The translations under genes were made by a program, and so were the position numbers. Under the pieces are notes generated by a model. That model was not told the origin of the DNA. It saw nothing but the letters and a program-made list of their open reading frames with translations, and searched no databases. A stretch of DNA of 64,000 bases from Pseudopyrenochaeta lycopersici (Eukaryota > Ascomycota > Dothideomycetes > Pleosporales > Pseudopyrenochaetaceae): contig NHZP01000088.1 of the NCBI GenBank assembly GCA_003313425.1, forward strand, positions 52,670 through 116,669. The letters are read 5' to 3'. This document shows, one piece after another, positions 29,185-38,897 of the stretch. The first letter of the stretch is position 1, and every line of letters begins with the position of its first letter.

Positions 29185-30882
29185 TTAGCTATTCTTATAT
29201 CCAACACCTGGAACGTACAAAAACTCTCTCTCCAAAATTTCCCAGCTACCATCATTCTGTCTTCGCCTGCATTCCAATAGTGCTTTTCCCATGGGGCTAT
29301 CCGGTAGCTTCACTTGAGCCTGCACCCTGTGAGACTCAGGTAGTACTAGAAGTGATAAATGTTGTTCCATGCAGACACTCTTGTAAAAATCTTGTTCTTC
29401 AATCTTAATCACTTCTTGTGCGATGGATGCTGCTAGTTTCCCGTCCCAGATTCCTTCTTGATGCGATGTGGCCACGAGCAATTGGACAGCCTGGGGCCTG
29501 ATCTGAGGGGCCCTGCATTTAAGGGCTGTAAAATAGAGTGGTGGAATCACACCCATTTCGACGGTAAAACTGAATTTTTTCGTGCGGTGTTCTGATATGT
29601 CGGCCTTGGTATTCGGTAAGGCAAGTTTTAATACTTCTTTTGTCTGTACTATTACGGAAGCAAAGTCGTGCGTATAGGAATCGAAGACTGACTCGTCTAG
29701 TGGCCGTGAGCAAGTATTCACCATGATGCGTGCCATGATGTAATAGATGTATAGCGTCTGATAGGCAATCCTATCTTGAAGAGACATCCGTGCCACCTCT
29801 ATATTGCTCTTAGACGCTTTGTAGGCTTGCAACCAAGATACTAGTTCCTTCTGGATGTCTCGCTGATAGTCCAGCAATCCGGGAGGATAAACTACATCCC
29901 GCGATATTGCCCTCCGACGGAACTGTACGGAGAGGTGAAGAATTCCATCTAGTAATCGATCTAGTTGTTGCCTTGCTTGACGAATGCACCGAAAAGTGAG
30001 GGAAGATCCCTCCAGCCCAGAATGCTGCCTGTAAATGTAGGAATAAGCAGAGCCATGTCGGAAGAGGGCGGTTTGCACATTCAGTCTGTCAAAGGCTTCA
30101 ACGATACAGTCATCAGCAGACTCATGGGGCGACTTCTGAGCGATAACCTTCCTGAGTATTTTAAGGCCGTTTTGGAGATGAGTGTAGCCTGTGTTGTAAT
30201 GCCCGCGGAGAAATTCTAAGCATGTGAATACCATGCAAGTAATGAGCACAAGGCGCATAGATGCTTTGGTATTCGCGGAGAGGTAAGACCGAATATAACT
30301 GATTGCCTGGTTGTATTGCCGCAAGGTGAAACGCTCCAGCTCGTTCTGCCCGCTTTCAGTCCTTCCTACATAGCTGCTGTCCATGATTTCCCTCTTGTGG
30401 GCTGAGCCCAAGGCAAGAGTGGCATGAAGCACGGCCGGTTCGTTTGAACTCGCCTGAATTATTAATGTGTCCCAGAAGGTTGAACAGAAGGTGCCCGGAA
30501 GTTTTTTGGCGGTCCGACGTACAAACCATTCGAAGTACGACCGCTCCTCTCCGCTCACACCACCGATGGAGGCTGTTACATCATACCGGGCAATAGCGTT
30601 GCGCTGAGCGGGACCCGAAGATTTACGGCCATAAGCGTTTCCTCCTCCGCCCCAAATGCCATAGCCATCGCATAGGCGACCTGTGCTTACACATCGATGG
30701 CAGGCTGGTCGGCCTTCATCACATTTGACCCGACGGATCCTGTCCAGAATATTAGCGAGAAATGCCGCGAAAGACTGGACGAATAACGGGAGAGCTCACT
30801 TGCAGGTGCGGCAGCCAGTCTTCACCCTGGTTTTGCTCCTCCGAATTTTGTCTCCAGGGCTGCCGAGTTGATGTCCATCCAT
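29185..30882 (-). CDS. Zn2Cys6 fungal transcription factor (TF2), intact
   Basis: Exon 1 is 30800-30882 (MDGHQLGSPG...), the intron is 30740-30799 (GTGAGC...GGACAG), and exon 2 runs from 30739 to the stop at 29185; 545 aa. The binuclear zinc cluster is complete: C24-x2-C27-x6-C34-x6-C41-x2-C44-x6-C51. A Gly-rich linker follows, then the fungal_trans_2-like domain (YFEWFVRRTAKKLPGTF, NEPAVLHATLALGSAHKR, MGVIPPLYFTALKCR). It would bind DNA in the nucleus as an activator or repressor; the targets are unknown. It is clearly paralogous to the broken TF1 at 3330-4840. No lesion is seen. The neighbours are a dead hydrolase gene and Copia debris, so no pathway can be assigned by context. Confidence 0.92.
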
Positions 30883-31236
30883 AAGCGGTATGTTTGTCCT
30901 GCACGTTAGATTCCAATGAGAATGGAGTAAAGTATTTAAGTCTGGCCTGACAATTCGCCCGCTCGCGAAATGGGCAACCGGATTGGCTAGTGTATCCCTG
31001 TCAGGTCCGATTGGCTTGCTCGGTTATGTCGTGCAATGATTGGTCGATCGTAAAAATGCACAACATTTTTTAGTTCTCGTTCTCCATTAGCTGCGGGGAA
31101 AGGTGCGGCTCCCCTCAACCAATCAGAGGCACAGAATTACGAGCGAACCAATGGAGAGGAGGATGGACACTCCGCCGACACAATGATCTACTTTCGCACT
31201 TAGGTGTGCTGATGATGATGCATCAGGAAGAATTCA
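30883..31236. other. Intergenic, promoter side of TF2
   Basis: Contains the 5' flank of the leftward TF2 gene. A pyrimidine/purine mixture with CAAT-like (CCAAT at 31018 region, both strands) sequences. No repeat identified. Confidence 0.4.
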
Positions 31237-31378
31237 TGATGAGCAGAGAAGTTGTATTGTGTGTGTGTGGTGTGCCTTGGTCTGGTGAACCTGACCCCGC
31301 ACGTCTTAGATTATATGGCAAGATTACTAATGCAGTTTCTACATCAGGCTCCCTGAGATGATACCTTGGCCTGCGACA
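31237..31378 (+). repeat. LTR-like 142-bp repeat, copy 1
   Basis: Starts TGATGAGCAGAG and ends CTGCGACA. It matches 50013-50154 along its whole length with scattered differences, including the core CCTGACCCCGCACGTCT. The TG...CA ends and constant length suggest a solo LTR. No target duplication is visible. Confidence 0.65.
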
Positions 31379-31565
31379 TCTACCTACCCATACCGCCGCT
31401 CTTTACAGTCGACAGCCCCCAGTCGCCCACCCTTGATTTCTACGCTTGCTCTCGGGGCCATGTTGACGTGTAGTTGCGCCGCTATGTATCGGTCCGTCCC
31501 TCCAGTCCAAGGTGCACTTGTTCACATGTCTCCCAACGACGAGAGCCCCAAAACGAATGACTGCC

Positions 31566-32090
31566 AGTCCTAATTGATTAAGAAAGTTCTCCCATTTGTT
31601 TGAGGGCAGCGCTTTGGTAAGTCCATCTGCTAGCATTTGCGAGGACTCTACGTATTTAACTTTAATTCGTCCAAGCAATACTTCTTGTCGTAGCCAGTGG
31701 TTGTGGATGTCTACATGTCGAAGTTTGGTTTGAAGTTTTGCAATCTCTTCCGTAACAAGTCGAATTGTCTGTGTATTGTCGCATTGAATTGTAATAGTCG
31801 ACTCCGGCAATGATACCTGGAGCTCCTTGAGAAGTCGCGAGGTAAAGATAGCTTCCTTTGCTACTTGGGAGAGCGCGAGCAGTTCTGCTTCTGCTTCGGT
31901 CGTTGAGGTAGTAAACGTGTCCTGTTTACTTGCTCTCCAGGTAATAAGACCACCGAATAGCTTAATCACATAACCCTGAGAACTCTTTCTATCGACTGTA
32001 TTATCGGCAAATGATGCGTCGCTGACTACTTCAAGCTTGTCGTCTCATCCCAATTGGAGTGCTCTTGATTTTGTCGGTAGTCCAGCGGAT
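31566..32090 (-). pseudogene. Copia RNase H fragment (Copia-1 family)
   Basis: The minus strand encodes the last domain of Copia Pol: SDASFADNTVDRKSSQGYVI, ASKQDTFTTSTTEAEAELLA, CDNTQTIRLV, HVDIHNHWLRQEV and LADGLTKALPSNKW. It is almost identical to the corresponding part of Copia-1 (about 41850-42310), with a three-base insertion doubling EA. Everything upstream of RNase H and the LTR on this side is lacking. Confidence 0.88.
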
Positions 32091-32562
32091 TAAGACCACC
32101 TATAGCGTAGTCTTGCCCTTAGGTCGTGATTTGAGGGCAACAACTATAGCTCGAGTAGCAATATTGTAATTAGGCGCCATATAGACATGAGAATGGCCGG
32201 ATAGCTATTGAAAATTGAGCAAATGAAGAGGTAGAGGATCTCCACATTGTGTGACAAGATTGTAGCGTTTTTAAGCGTGGGCATGAACTTTTGAAAGGTA
32301 TCCTCCGTACATGAATCATATATGAAGACCGGATGGCCCGAAAACGTTTCCTGGTGCAGCGCAACATCCAGAACCGTGACGCTAAGAAGCTGGAAACGAG
32401 GGGAGCCGGTGCCATGCCGGCCAATACAGCTCTAGTGTTGTCAGATTACACAAGTGCTGTAAGGCCTGTTAGATAGATAAACTCAGAAGTACTGCACAAA
32501 ATAAAAAGGACCGATACGACGATCTTTGGAACCTCCGGAAGCACAGCAGCCATAGAAAGGAG
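32091..32562. other. Intergenic between Copia fragments
   Basis: Only short open frames. Possibly rearranged retroelement or host sequence; no motif recognised. Confidence 0.35.
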
Positions 32563-32641
32563 GGGAGACAACACACAATGATCAACACGTTCATCATCAA
32601 AAATTCATTAAAGATTAAGCCAAATAGTCCTTGAATCTGAC
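32563..32641 (+). repeat. 3' end of a Copia LTR
   Basis: About 79 bp ending CCTTGAATCTGACA, matching the last part of the solo LTR at 28659-28860. Truncated on its left. Confidence 0.75.
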
Positions 32642-33539
32642 AGCATCTCTCTTATCTATAGTCGTGCACCAGGCTTTCTTACATTCGTAGCCTGCGCATA
32701 GTGTTAGACAAGGGGTGAGCTCGCCTCGTGCAAGACATGATTGGTGATAAGCAGACCCTGAACGGTGATTCCAACAGACGTGCAACTATCCTGTGGATAG
32801 CTATTGCCGTCGCCTAACTCTCCTCACCTATGGATACAACATATGCTAACATTTATGCCGCCATTGTTCCGGCCACCGCACTGTCAGGGTACATCGGGTT
32901 AGTGCAGCCTGCTCGTTTCGACCACAAGGACAGGGAGCATTAAATAGCAGGCACGGCGCGCCGAAGAAGCAACGACGCAGCATTCACAGATGTTTCAAAA
33001 ACCCATCAAGTGATGTGTGTCCTGCAAGGACAATGGAACTCCTATTTCTGAGCACTAGACGCTGGGCCAAACTTAGTTGCAGCCCCAGTGCTCAGAAGAT
33101 ACGAGCTCCCTCGTCGCAAACAATGGTATGCTCTGGGATGCTCCTTTCTCGCCCCCTTCAGGACGCTCTGCTCGGAGCTTCTTCTTGCACTTCACTATTC
33201 CTTTAACTTTTAGCTTTTCCGTCTCGGTCCATCGGCAGTAATTGCGGAGACACCTTTAATTAACAGACCTAGTTGAGGCGAAGGCGCCACGTCATAGCCA
33301 CATAGCTCAACCTAAATGTTATCCAAATACTCCGAAGAAATAGTCCGCACAGCTTCATGACTAGAAATTGGCGGCTGACACATCTTGGTATTGCATCCGT
33401 TGTATTCAGTAAACCGTCATGTACACTGCAAAGGCGACTCAAAACTATTCGTATCTCTGACAATAGGCATACGCAGGTCAGGGCGTAATAGGACCGCCCA
33501 AGATCAAAGGAAAACTGCAATAAGGCCTGAATAGGTTCA

Positions 33540-33970
33540 CGACCTAAGACCAACTCCCGAGACTTCTGACCGGTGTTGTCACAATCTTTAGGCGGTGCAC
33601 ACTATCAAGGCTACTCAAGATTATCTAGGTAATCATGTTTATAAAACTAGTTCTAGCCAGGTCACGCCAGGCTAAGACAGGCTTGCATTAATAGCGAACT
33701 AAATTAGTCAAATTTAAGACCGTAAAGTAACTTCTAAAGCTTCCAACGGTCTGTGTTGTCACATTCTTTAGGCGGTGTACACTAATACAACTACTCAAGG
33801 CTAATCGAATGCATAACAATCATTCTAGACAGGCCAGGCCAGGACAGGCCAGGACAGGCTAACATCAGTAGAAAACTACATCTAGGATCAGCAGAAACAG
33901 GACCGAAGACTAGCTTCCGAGACTGCCGACAGTCCTCATTATCAAATTCCTTGGCTGGCTCAAATTGTAT
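33540..33970 (+). repeat. Three diverged 180-bp tandem repeats in a promoter
   Basis: The motif TGTTGTCACAATCTTTAGGC at 33574 recurs as TGTTGTCACATTCTTTAGGC at 33754 and in degenerate form near 33934, exactly 180 bp apart each time. Each unit is preceded by a GACCGAA/CTTCCGAGACT-like segment and the first two are followed by CTACTCAAG and GCCAGG-rich sequence. The third unit leads into the core promoter of the secreted-protein gene. Confidence 0.75.
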
Positions 33971-33973
33971 AAA
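33968..33973 (+). promoter_or_regulatory. TATA box
   Basis: TATAAA lies 105 bp before the ATG at 34078 and about 40 bp before a CATCCACTACAGCATC-type pyrimidine-rich leader. Confidence 0.55.
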
Positions 33974-34077
33974 GAGTAAGTAGTTTCCTCCTCAACAAAG
34001 AACATCATCCACTACAGCATCTCTTCCACTACAACATCCACTCTCGAGGCTCAATCTCTTCAAACATACTATTCAAA

Positions 34078-34489
34078 ATGTTCACCAAGGCTATCATCGT
34101 TGCTGCCATTGCTCTTACGCAGGCCATCGTCGTTCAAGCTCAGGCTCGGGTCTGCTTCGATGCCAACCTCGGCGGTCGATGCGAAGACATTCAAGGCAAC
34201 AACCAGTGCGGTAGGATTATTCCTGTTCCATAGGAAAGCAAAAGGGACTAACAATACAATGTGCAGTGAACATCAGGGCCGATGGAGCTTCCTCCTACGA
34301 TACCAGGGGCCTCACCTGCACCTTCTTCGAGTACATTCCACTCAGCTAACTCACAGCAAACCTTTCTAACGTAGTCTTAGTGACAACAACTGCTTCCGGG
34401 CTATTATTGGCCCCACCAATGGCCGAGAAGGCAACCTTCGCAACACTGAGTTTAATGACCAAATTAACTCTGTCCAATGCAGAGCCTAG
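34078..34489 (+). CDS. Small secreted cysteine-rich protein, 101 aa, crystallin-like
   Basis: Three exons: 34078-34210, 34267-34330 and 34381-34489. The introns are 56 bp (with CTAAC branch site) and 50 bp (CTAAC). Residues 1-23 are a signal peptide (MFTKAIIVAAIALTQAIVVQ, cut after AQA). The mature part has six cysteines (26, 35, 44, 62, 70, 99), enough for three disulphides. Two repeats of the type xCFDANLGGRC and TCTFFDDNNC plus the closing FNDQINSVQC resemble the two Greek-key motifs of beta/gamma-crystallin-like secreted fungal proteins (inference). It is probably released into the apoplast or medium. The function is unknown; a role in host interaction or as an antimicrobial is possible. 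The reading frame is intact. Confidence 0.82.
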
Positions 34490-34779
34490 GTCTAGAGAAT
34501 TTTAGAAGGTTTACCTCTACTTTTAGCAAAAAAAAAGTCGGTTTCCTTCAACGTCAACCAACATAGAACCACCTAGCTTGTGGACCCTTATCAAGCATGT
34601 AAATGTCACTCATACAGGAGAGGCCTATCTAGTCACTCGTTTACCTTCAGATAGTCAAAATCAACTATTTTCTACTATAACCTTATGTAAGCCTTGGAGG
34701 GTGCACAAAGAATTGTTTATAGAAGTGCATATCGTGTTGATTGTCTGTTTAAGATGGAGGGTGGCCTGCAGCTATATGT
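34490..34779. other. 3' flank of the secreted protein gene and left edge of hAT-E
   Basis: Contains the 3' UTR and presumably the 3' end of the leftward hAT-E; no inverted repeat end could be fixed. Confidence 0.35.
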
Positions 34780-37160
34780 TCATGAGAGATTACTAATTCT
34801 CGAATCATGTGTCCAATACCGGCTTACAATTTCTAGATCTCCTTGCTCATGGAGGACCTGCTCTGCCAGCTCATTATTAATCACCTCACCGTCCTTAATA
34901 GCAAGTTGAATCCAGCTCTTTAGACACTCGCTCTGCTCTACTACCTCCGCACTAAGCTTATGTCGCTCCCCAATTATTGTACGACGCGCGCCAGAGAAGA
35001 CTCGCTCACTTTCTGCTGACATTGCTGGGATTGATAAAATATCGATAGCCATACGAGAGAGGCCGGGGAAGTTGTGTCGCTGAGTAGAATTGAGCCACCA
35101 ATCTAAAGCAGAGCCTGCTATTTTTGGTAGCCAAGTACTCTATTCATAAACTATGTTAGCTTCAACAGTATACCGTGTAGTAACCATAAACTTACATCAA
35201 TAAATCGGTCGAATTCGTCAGTAATGGACGACGGGCTAGCTGCCTCTCATAGCGGTGTCTCTCCAGCGAGTTGGTGATAGTGTCTGGATCAATTAGCTGC
35301 TGCGATTCACCTAGAATAGCCATATATTTATATTCTTTTTGCCAGAGCCTACGAGCTGCGTCGACAGCTCGATCTACTGTACCGGGATAGACCTGCTCAA
35401 CAGCATTCCATTCATCGTCAAGATACTCCCTGCGAAAACAAGGATTGAGGAGTAATGCTGCTGCGTACGCTGGCGTTCGATCGGTAAGCTTGTAATACTT
35501 ATCAAAAGCAAACCACATTGTAAGAAGCGACGCTGATAGGTTTGTATCGCCCTTATGATCAATCTGCATCCTTTTGACGTGGCCAATTAGAAAATCCATT
35601 GATTCCAGCACCTGATCAAGCGTTGTATTGTCGCGTTCGAGAACCAGCGTCGTATCGCGGAAAGGCTTGAGGACATCTCTCGTTTCAATTAATGTATCCC
35701 ACTCATCACGATCAATATTGTTTTGACCCATGTCATCCCAATTTTTATCAATAAACACCCGAATATAGCTCTCCAGCTCAATTGCGGCCTCCAGCATTGT
35801 TAGCCAGGAGTTCCAGCGTGTATCGTTGTCGCGAGGGATAATTCTATTGGCAAGTGCAATAAATTGTTGGTAGCGAGCCGGCGACCGACGAAGCCATACG
35901 GCGATATTGTGGATCTTCCCCAGTGCGCCAATCTCCCTCCACTTCGCCTGTGTAGTTTCGTCTTGATCATATTCACCTTCTGAATGAATTCCAAGGCGCT
36001 CCTCCTCCTCATGAAGCTCCTCTGCAGCCTTAATAGCTAGTTCTACCGCATCTTTGTCCTTGGTAAATAAGAAGGCTTGGCAAGCTAAGTTGAGGATATG
36101 CCCCATACATCGGATCCGGTGATGCTGGGCACTCCAGCTTTGAAAGCGGTGACTAAGCAGTCGACAGAGCTTATCATTCGAACCGTGGTTGTCCCCTGCA
36201 TGTAATAAATCAGCTAGTAAATCAGACTTAGAAGATTTTAGTGTACCAACCTGTAATGTAGCCCATCTTCTCCTCGCCAATATCATACTCATTGAGCGCC
36301 TGGAGAAACACCTCTGTCTGCTCCTCAGCACCGTGGCTATCTTTGTGCTCTCTCATCGCCAACGTACCTTTCTGCAATCGCCCGAGTTTGTCAACAAAAT
36401 GAGCCGTGAGGGCTTGATAGTATGTTTTGTTGGGAGAAGTCCAGACGTCGGTTGTAAAGTGGATTTTTGATAGAGACTCCGCGAGCTTCTGCTTAATTGC
36501 TTCCTTATGAACTTTATAAGTCTTACCTATCAGCTCGCGTACTGAAAATCGCGAGTTCTTCATAGGCCCACCGCGTTCGACAAGTGTGTAGTTCGAGATT
36601 TTCATGAGCAGGTGAAATTCGGGCCATTCGACAATCGTGTGAGGGAGATTATGGTTGACAATCATGAGAACTAGTACGTTTAACCAATCGGCGTGATTGG
36701 CGGCGTCGCGAAGGATCTTTGAGGTGTATGATTGAGCTAAGTCCTGAGCGCGTTCTTGCTGAATTTTGAAGCCAGCTGCTAGCTTGCTAACCTGTTCCTC
36801 CACTTTTGGTTTGCTACTCTCGGTATTGACGCTATGTCGATGAGACAGGTGTCGTCGAAAAGCCGTCGCGCTCGTACAGTCCTTCCTGCACCTCTTGCAG
36901 TAAAATATCTCCTGGTTCGAATTACCACGTGCTGGCCTACCCTCTGGGGGCTCGTCAAGTGCATATGCCCACAACTGCTCATCCTCTCGAGCTCTCCGAC
37001 GCCTTTTCTTTGGTATACCAGCTTGGTGATACGGGTCGTCGCGTGCAATCGTCACATCGTCAAAATCACGCGAATTAAAGTCAGTAAGAGTAGAAACGTC
37101 ATCGGCAATCTCTTCATGGGCGCGTTTAAGGCCTTTTGTAGGTCGTTGATTGTCTTCCAT
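34780..37160 (-). pseudogene. hAT transposase with introns (hAT-E), frameshifted
   Basis: Exon 1 runs from the ATG at 37160 to 36251, with a BED-like finger (YCKRCRKDC...HLSHRHS) and IHFTTDVWTSPNKTYYQAL. The intron is 36196-36250. Exon 2 continues GDNHGSNDKL and RIRCMGHILNLACQAFLF. A second intron (about GTAAGT at 35199 to an acceptor near 35145) precedes exon 3 with LSRMAIDILSIPAMSAESER and FSGARRT, ending at 34780. Near 35240-35255 the frame ends LARRPLLT, while the family-like TDEFDRFID that leads to the splice donor reads in another frame, so one base has been lost or two gained. Related to hAT-B. Confidence 0.8.
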
Positions 37161-37358
37161 AATGATAAAAAGTCAGTGTTGATAAGATTTTGATGAGATG
37201 TTTGATGAGATATGCTATTGATGTTGACGCGTTGAAACACCAGGTGCTTAATTAATCTATTGGCTAGAAGGTGCGCACAGACAATTTTTGTATGTGATTC
37301 GGGAGCGTTTCTACCCTAGGTAGCATATCCGATGCATAGGCTTTCATTAAGGTCAACT
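37161..37358. other. 5' flank of hAT-E up to the Copia-1 LTR
   Basis: Leader of hAT-E with TGATGAGAT repeats. No coding sequence. Confidence 0.4.
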
Positions 37359-37534
37359 TGTCAGATAAGAGGCATAAAAACTGAAGTATACGAATACTGC
37401 ATCGTGGACGGTATCACCTATGTATCATCGATGTATCAGGTCTGTGTTTAAAAAGGAGAGAAAACAGAACCAACGAAAAATACAATCAATTCGGATCCAC
37501 GATCATGACCAAAAAGATTCATTAAATTCTGACA
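37359..37534 (+). repeat. Copia-1 5' LTR
   Basis: 176 bp, TGTCAGATAAG...TTCTGACA. Short LTRs of this size are usual for fungal Copia elements. Confidence 0.92.
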
Positions 37535-37550
37535 ATTAAGAGTCTCACTG
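37535..37550 (+). promoter_or_regulatory. Copia-1 primer-binding site
   Basis: ATTAAGAGTCTCACTG directly follows the LTR. The same 16 bases follow the 5' LTR of Copia-2. The sequence is complementary to an anticodon arm containing GACUCUUAAUC, the pattern of tRNA-Lys(CUU), not to a tRNA 3' end. This suggests priming by a tRNA half, as known for Drosophila copia and yeast Ty5 (with initiator Met tRNA). Confidence 0.65.
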
Positions 37551-37571
37551 ACCCTATAACGAGCGAGGACC

Positions 37572-38897
37572 ATGTCTCACGCAAATATTACCGGCGTACG
37601 CGACGCTACGATCATCCTCACCGACTACACGAACTACACGCCATGGTTACTACAACTCAAAGCAAAAGCAGAGTTCCACGACGTATGGGCAATCGCAGAC
37701 CCTGATGGAACTAGAGAACCTTTGCTGGAACCGATCCCCCCAGTCCTACCACGATTAGCTGACTACGTACCGGCTGTAGTCCAACGACCGGCACCCAGCG
37801 CGTCGTCAAACTCTCGGGGTAACCGGGTTGGATCATCAAGCCAGCCAACAAGATCAAACCCGTCCCGAACCGATGCAACTCCAGCTACACCGACGAAACT
37901 ATCGGACTTATCACCTGAAAGCCAGGAAACATACAAGGCCGATCGAGACGACTACAAGGTACAGCTCGAAGCCTACAAGATCGACGAGAAGAAATACGAC
38001 AGAGAACGGGCTAACTATCGGTTACTTGCAACGCACATTCAGAGCACAGTATCAGCGCACATTCAGCGCAACTGCTGCCTCCCTGGTACCACGATTCGCC
38101 GATGGATTATTGATATCCGAAGGACAGTAGGAATCAACCCACTCGAAGAACGCCAACGAGCACGAACAAGATATCACAATGCATTGAAGCCAATGAGGAC
38201 CCCAGTAAACTGGGATATCTGGCTTGCCGAATACGATCGAGCAGCAACTGACGCTGAGACCGAAGGAGTCGCGGAGGTACAACATAATGACGACATTATA
38301 GAAGATTTCTTGTCGGCAGTGGAAAAGGTAGCACCTATGTGGGTGACTGCCTTCTCTAGCCAGGTGGCCAGAGGTGACCCAGACCATGACAGAAAAGAAA
38401 TGATGAAACTCTTCCGGGAGCATATGAGCCGCTCCTACCCACAAAAGGGCAAGCAGAAGAGCGCTTTCGCTGCTGGAGACGCTGCATACCCCGCTGGCGG
38501 TGAATCCGACCAGGGCGCACAGAGGGACGCCTCCGGTGTAGCTGAAGAAGCATCATCAGCCTTACGGGGCAAGAACCGTGGTAGAACACGGGGAAAACGC
38601 AAATTTGGGCAAAGCAGCACCAGATCCAAGCATTCCTCTCTGGAGGATACGGCGGCAGTCGAAGGCACAACATGCCATGCTTGTGAACAGCGCCACAATC
38701 TTTTCGATTGTTTCTATCTAAACGAAGATAGGGCACCTGCGTGGTTTACACCAGATTCAAGAATAGCCAAACTCGTTGAGTACAAAAGAAAGTATGACCC
38801 AGAGCTAATCAAATTATTAGACTCAAAGCGCCAACGATCAAAGACGCCGCTGATTAAGAATTCGCAAACACCAACACCCGAAGTCTTAAAAGATTGA
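37572..38897 (+). CDS. gag: Copia-1 Gag, 441 aa
   Basis: The ATG at 37572 follows the primer site by about 20 bases. The capsid-like region (YTPWLLQLKAKAEFHDVWAI; DIWLAEYDRAATDAETEGV) belongs to the UBN2/retrotrans_gag type. A zinc knuckle-like C-x2-C-x3-H-x4-C (CHACEQRHNLFDC) lies near residue 367. It ends at TGA 38895-38897, directly followed by CTA. Gag forms the virus-like particle in the cytoplasm. Confidence 0.9.
   Translation: MSHANITGVRDATIILTDYTNYTPWLLQLKAKAEFHDVWAIADPDGTREPLLEPIPPVLPRLADYVPAVVQRPAPSASSNSRGNRVGSSSQPTRSNPSRTDATPATPTKLSDLSPESQETYKADRDDYKVQLEAYKIDEKKYDRERANYRLLATHIQSTVSAHIQRNCCLPGTTIRRWIIDIRRTVGINPLEERQRARTRYHNALKPMRTPVNWDIWLAEYDRAATDAETEGVAEVQHNDDIIEDFLSAVEKVAPMWVTAFSSQVARGDPDHDRKEMMKLFREHMSRSYPQKGKQKSAFAAGDAAYPAGGESDQGAQRDASGVAEEASSALRGKNRGRTRGKRKFGQSSTRSKHSSLEDTAAVEGTTCHACEQRHNLFDCFYLNEDRAPAWFTPDSRIAKLVEYKRKYDPELIKLLDSKRQRSKTPLIKNSQTPTPEVLKD

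Larger units (their letters stand above)
32642..34077. other. Intergenic, upstream of a secreted-protein gene
   Basis: The left 900 bases hold nothing recognised. The right part contains the 180-bp repeats listed separately and the promoter of the gene at 34078. Confidence 0.45.

Noticed and set aside
3330..30882. A metabolic gene cluster (MDR enzyme, two regulators, hydrolase, gluconokinase)
   Set aside because: Most members are broken and scattered among transposons; no backbone synthase is present.
38052..38736. Minus-strand frames over Copia-1 gag
   Set aside because: Shadows of gag in antisense; cysteine-rich only by codon complement.
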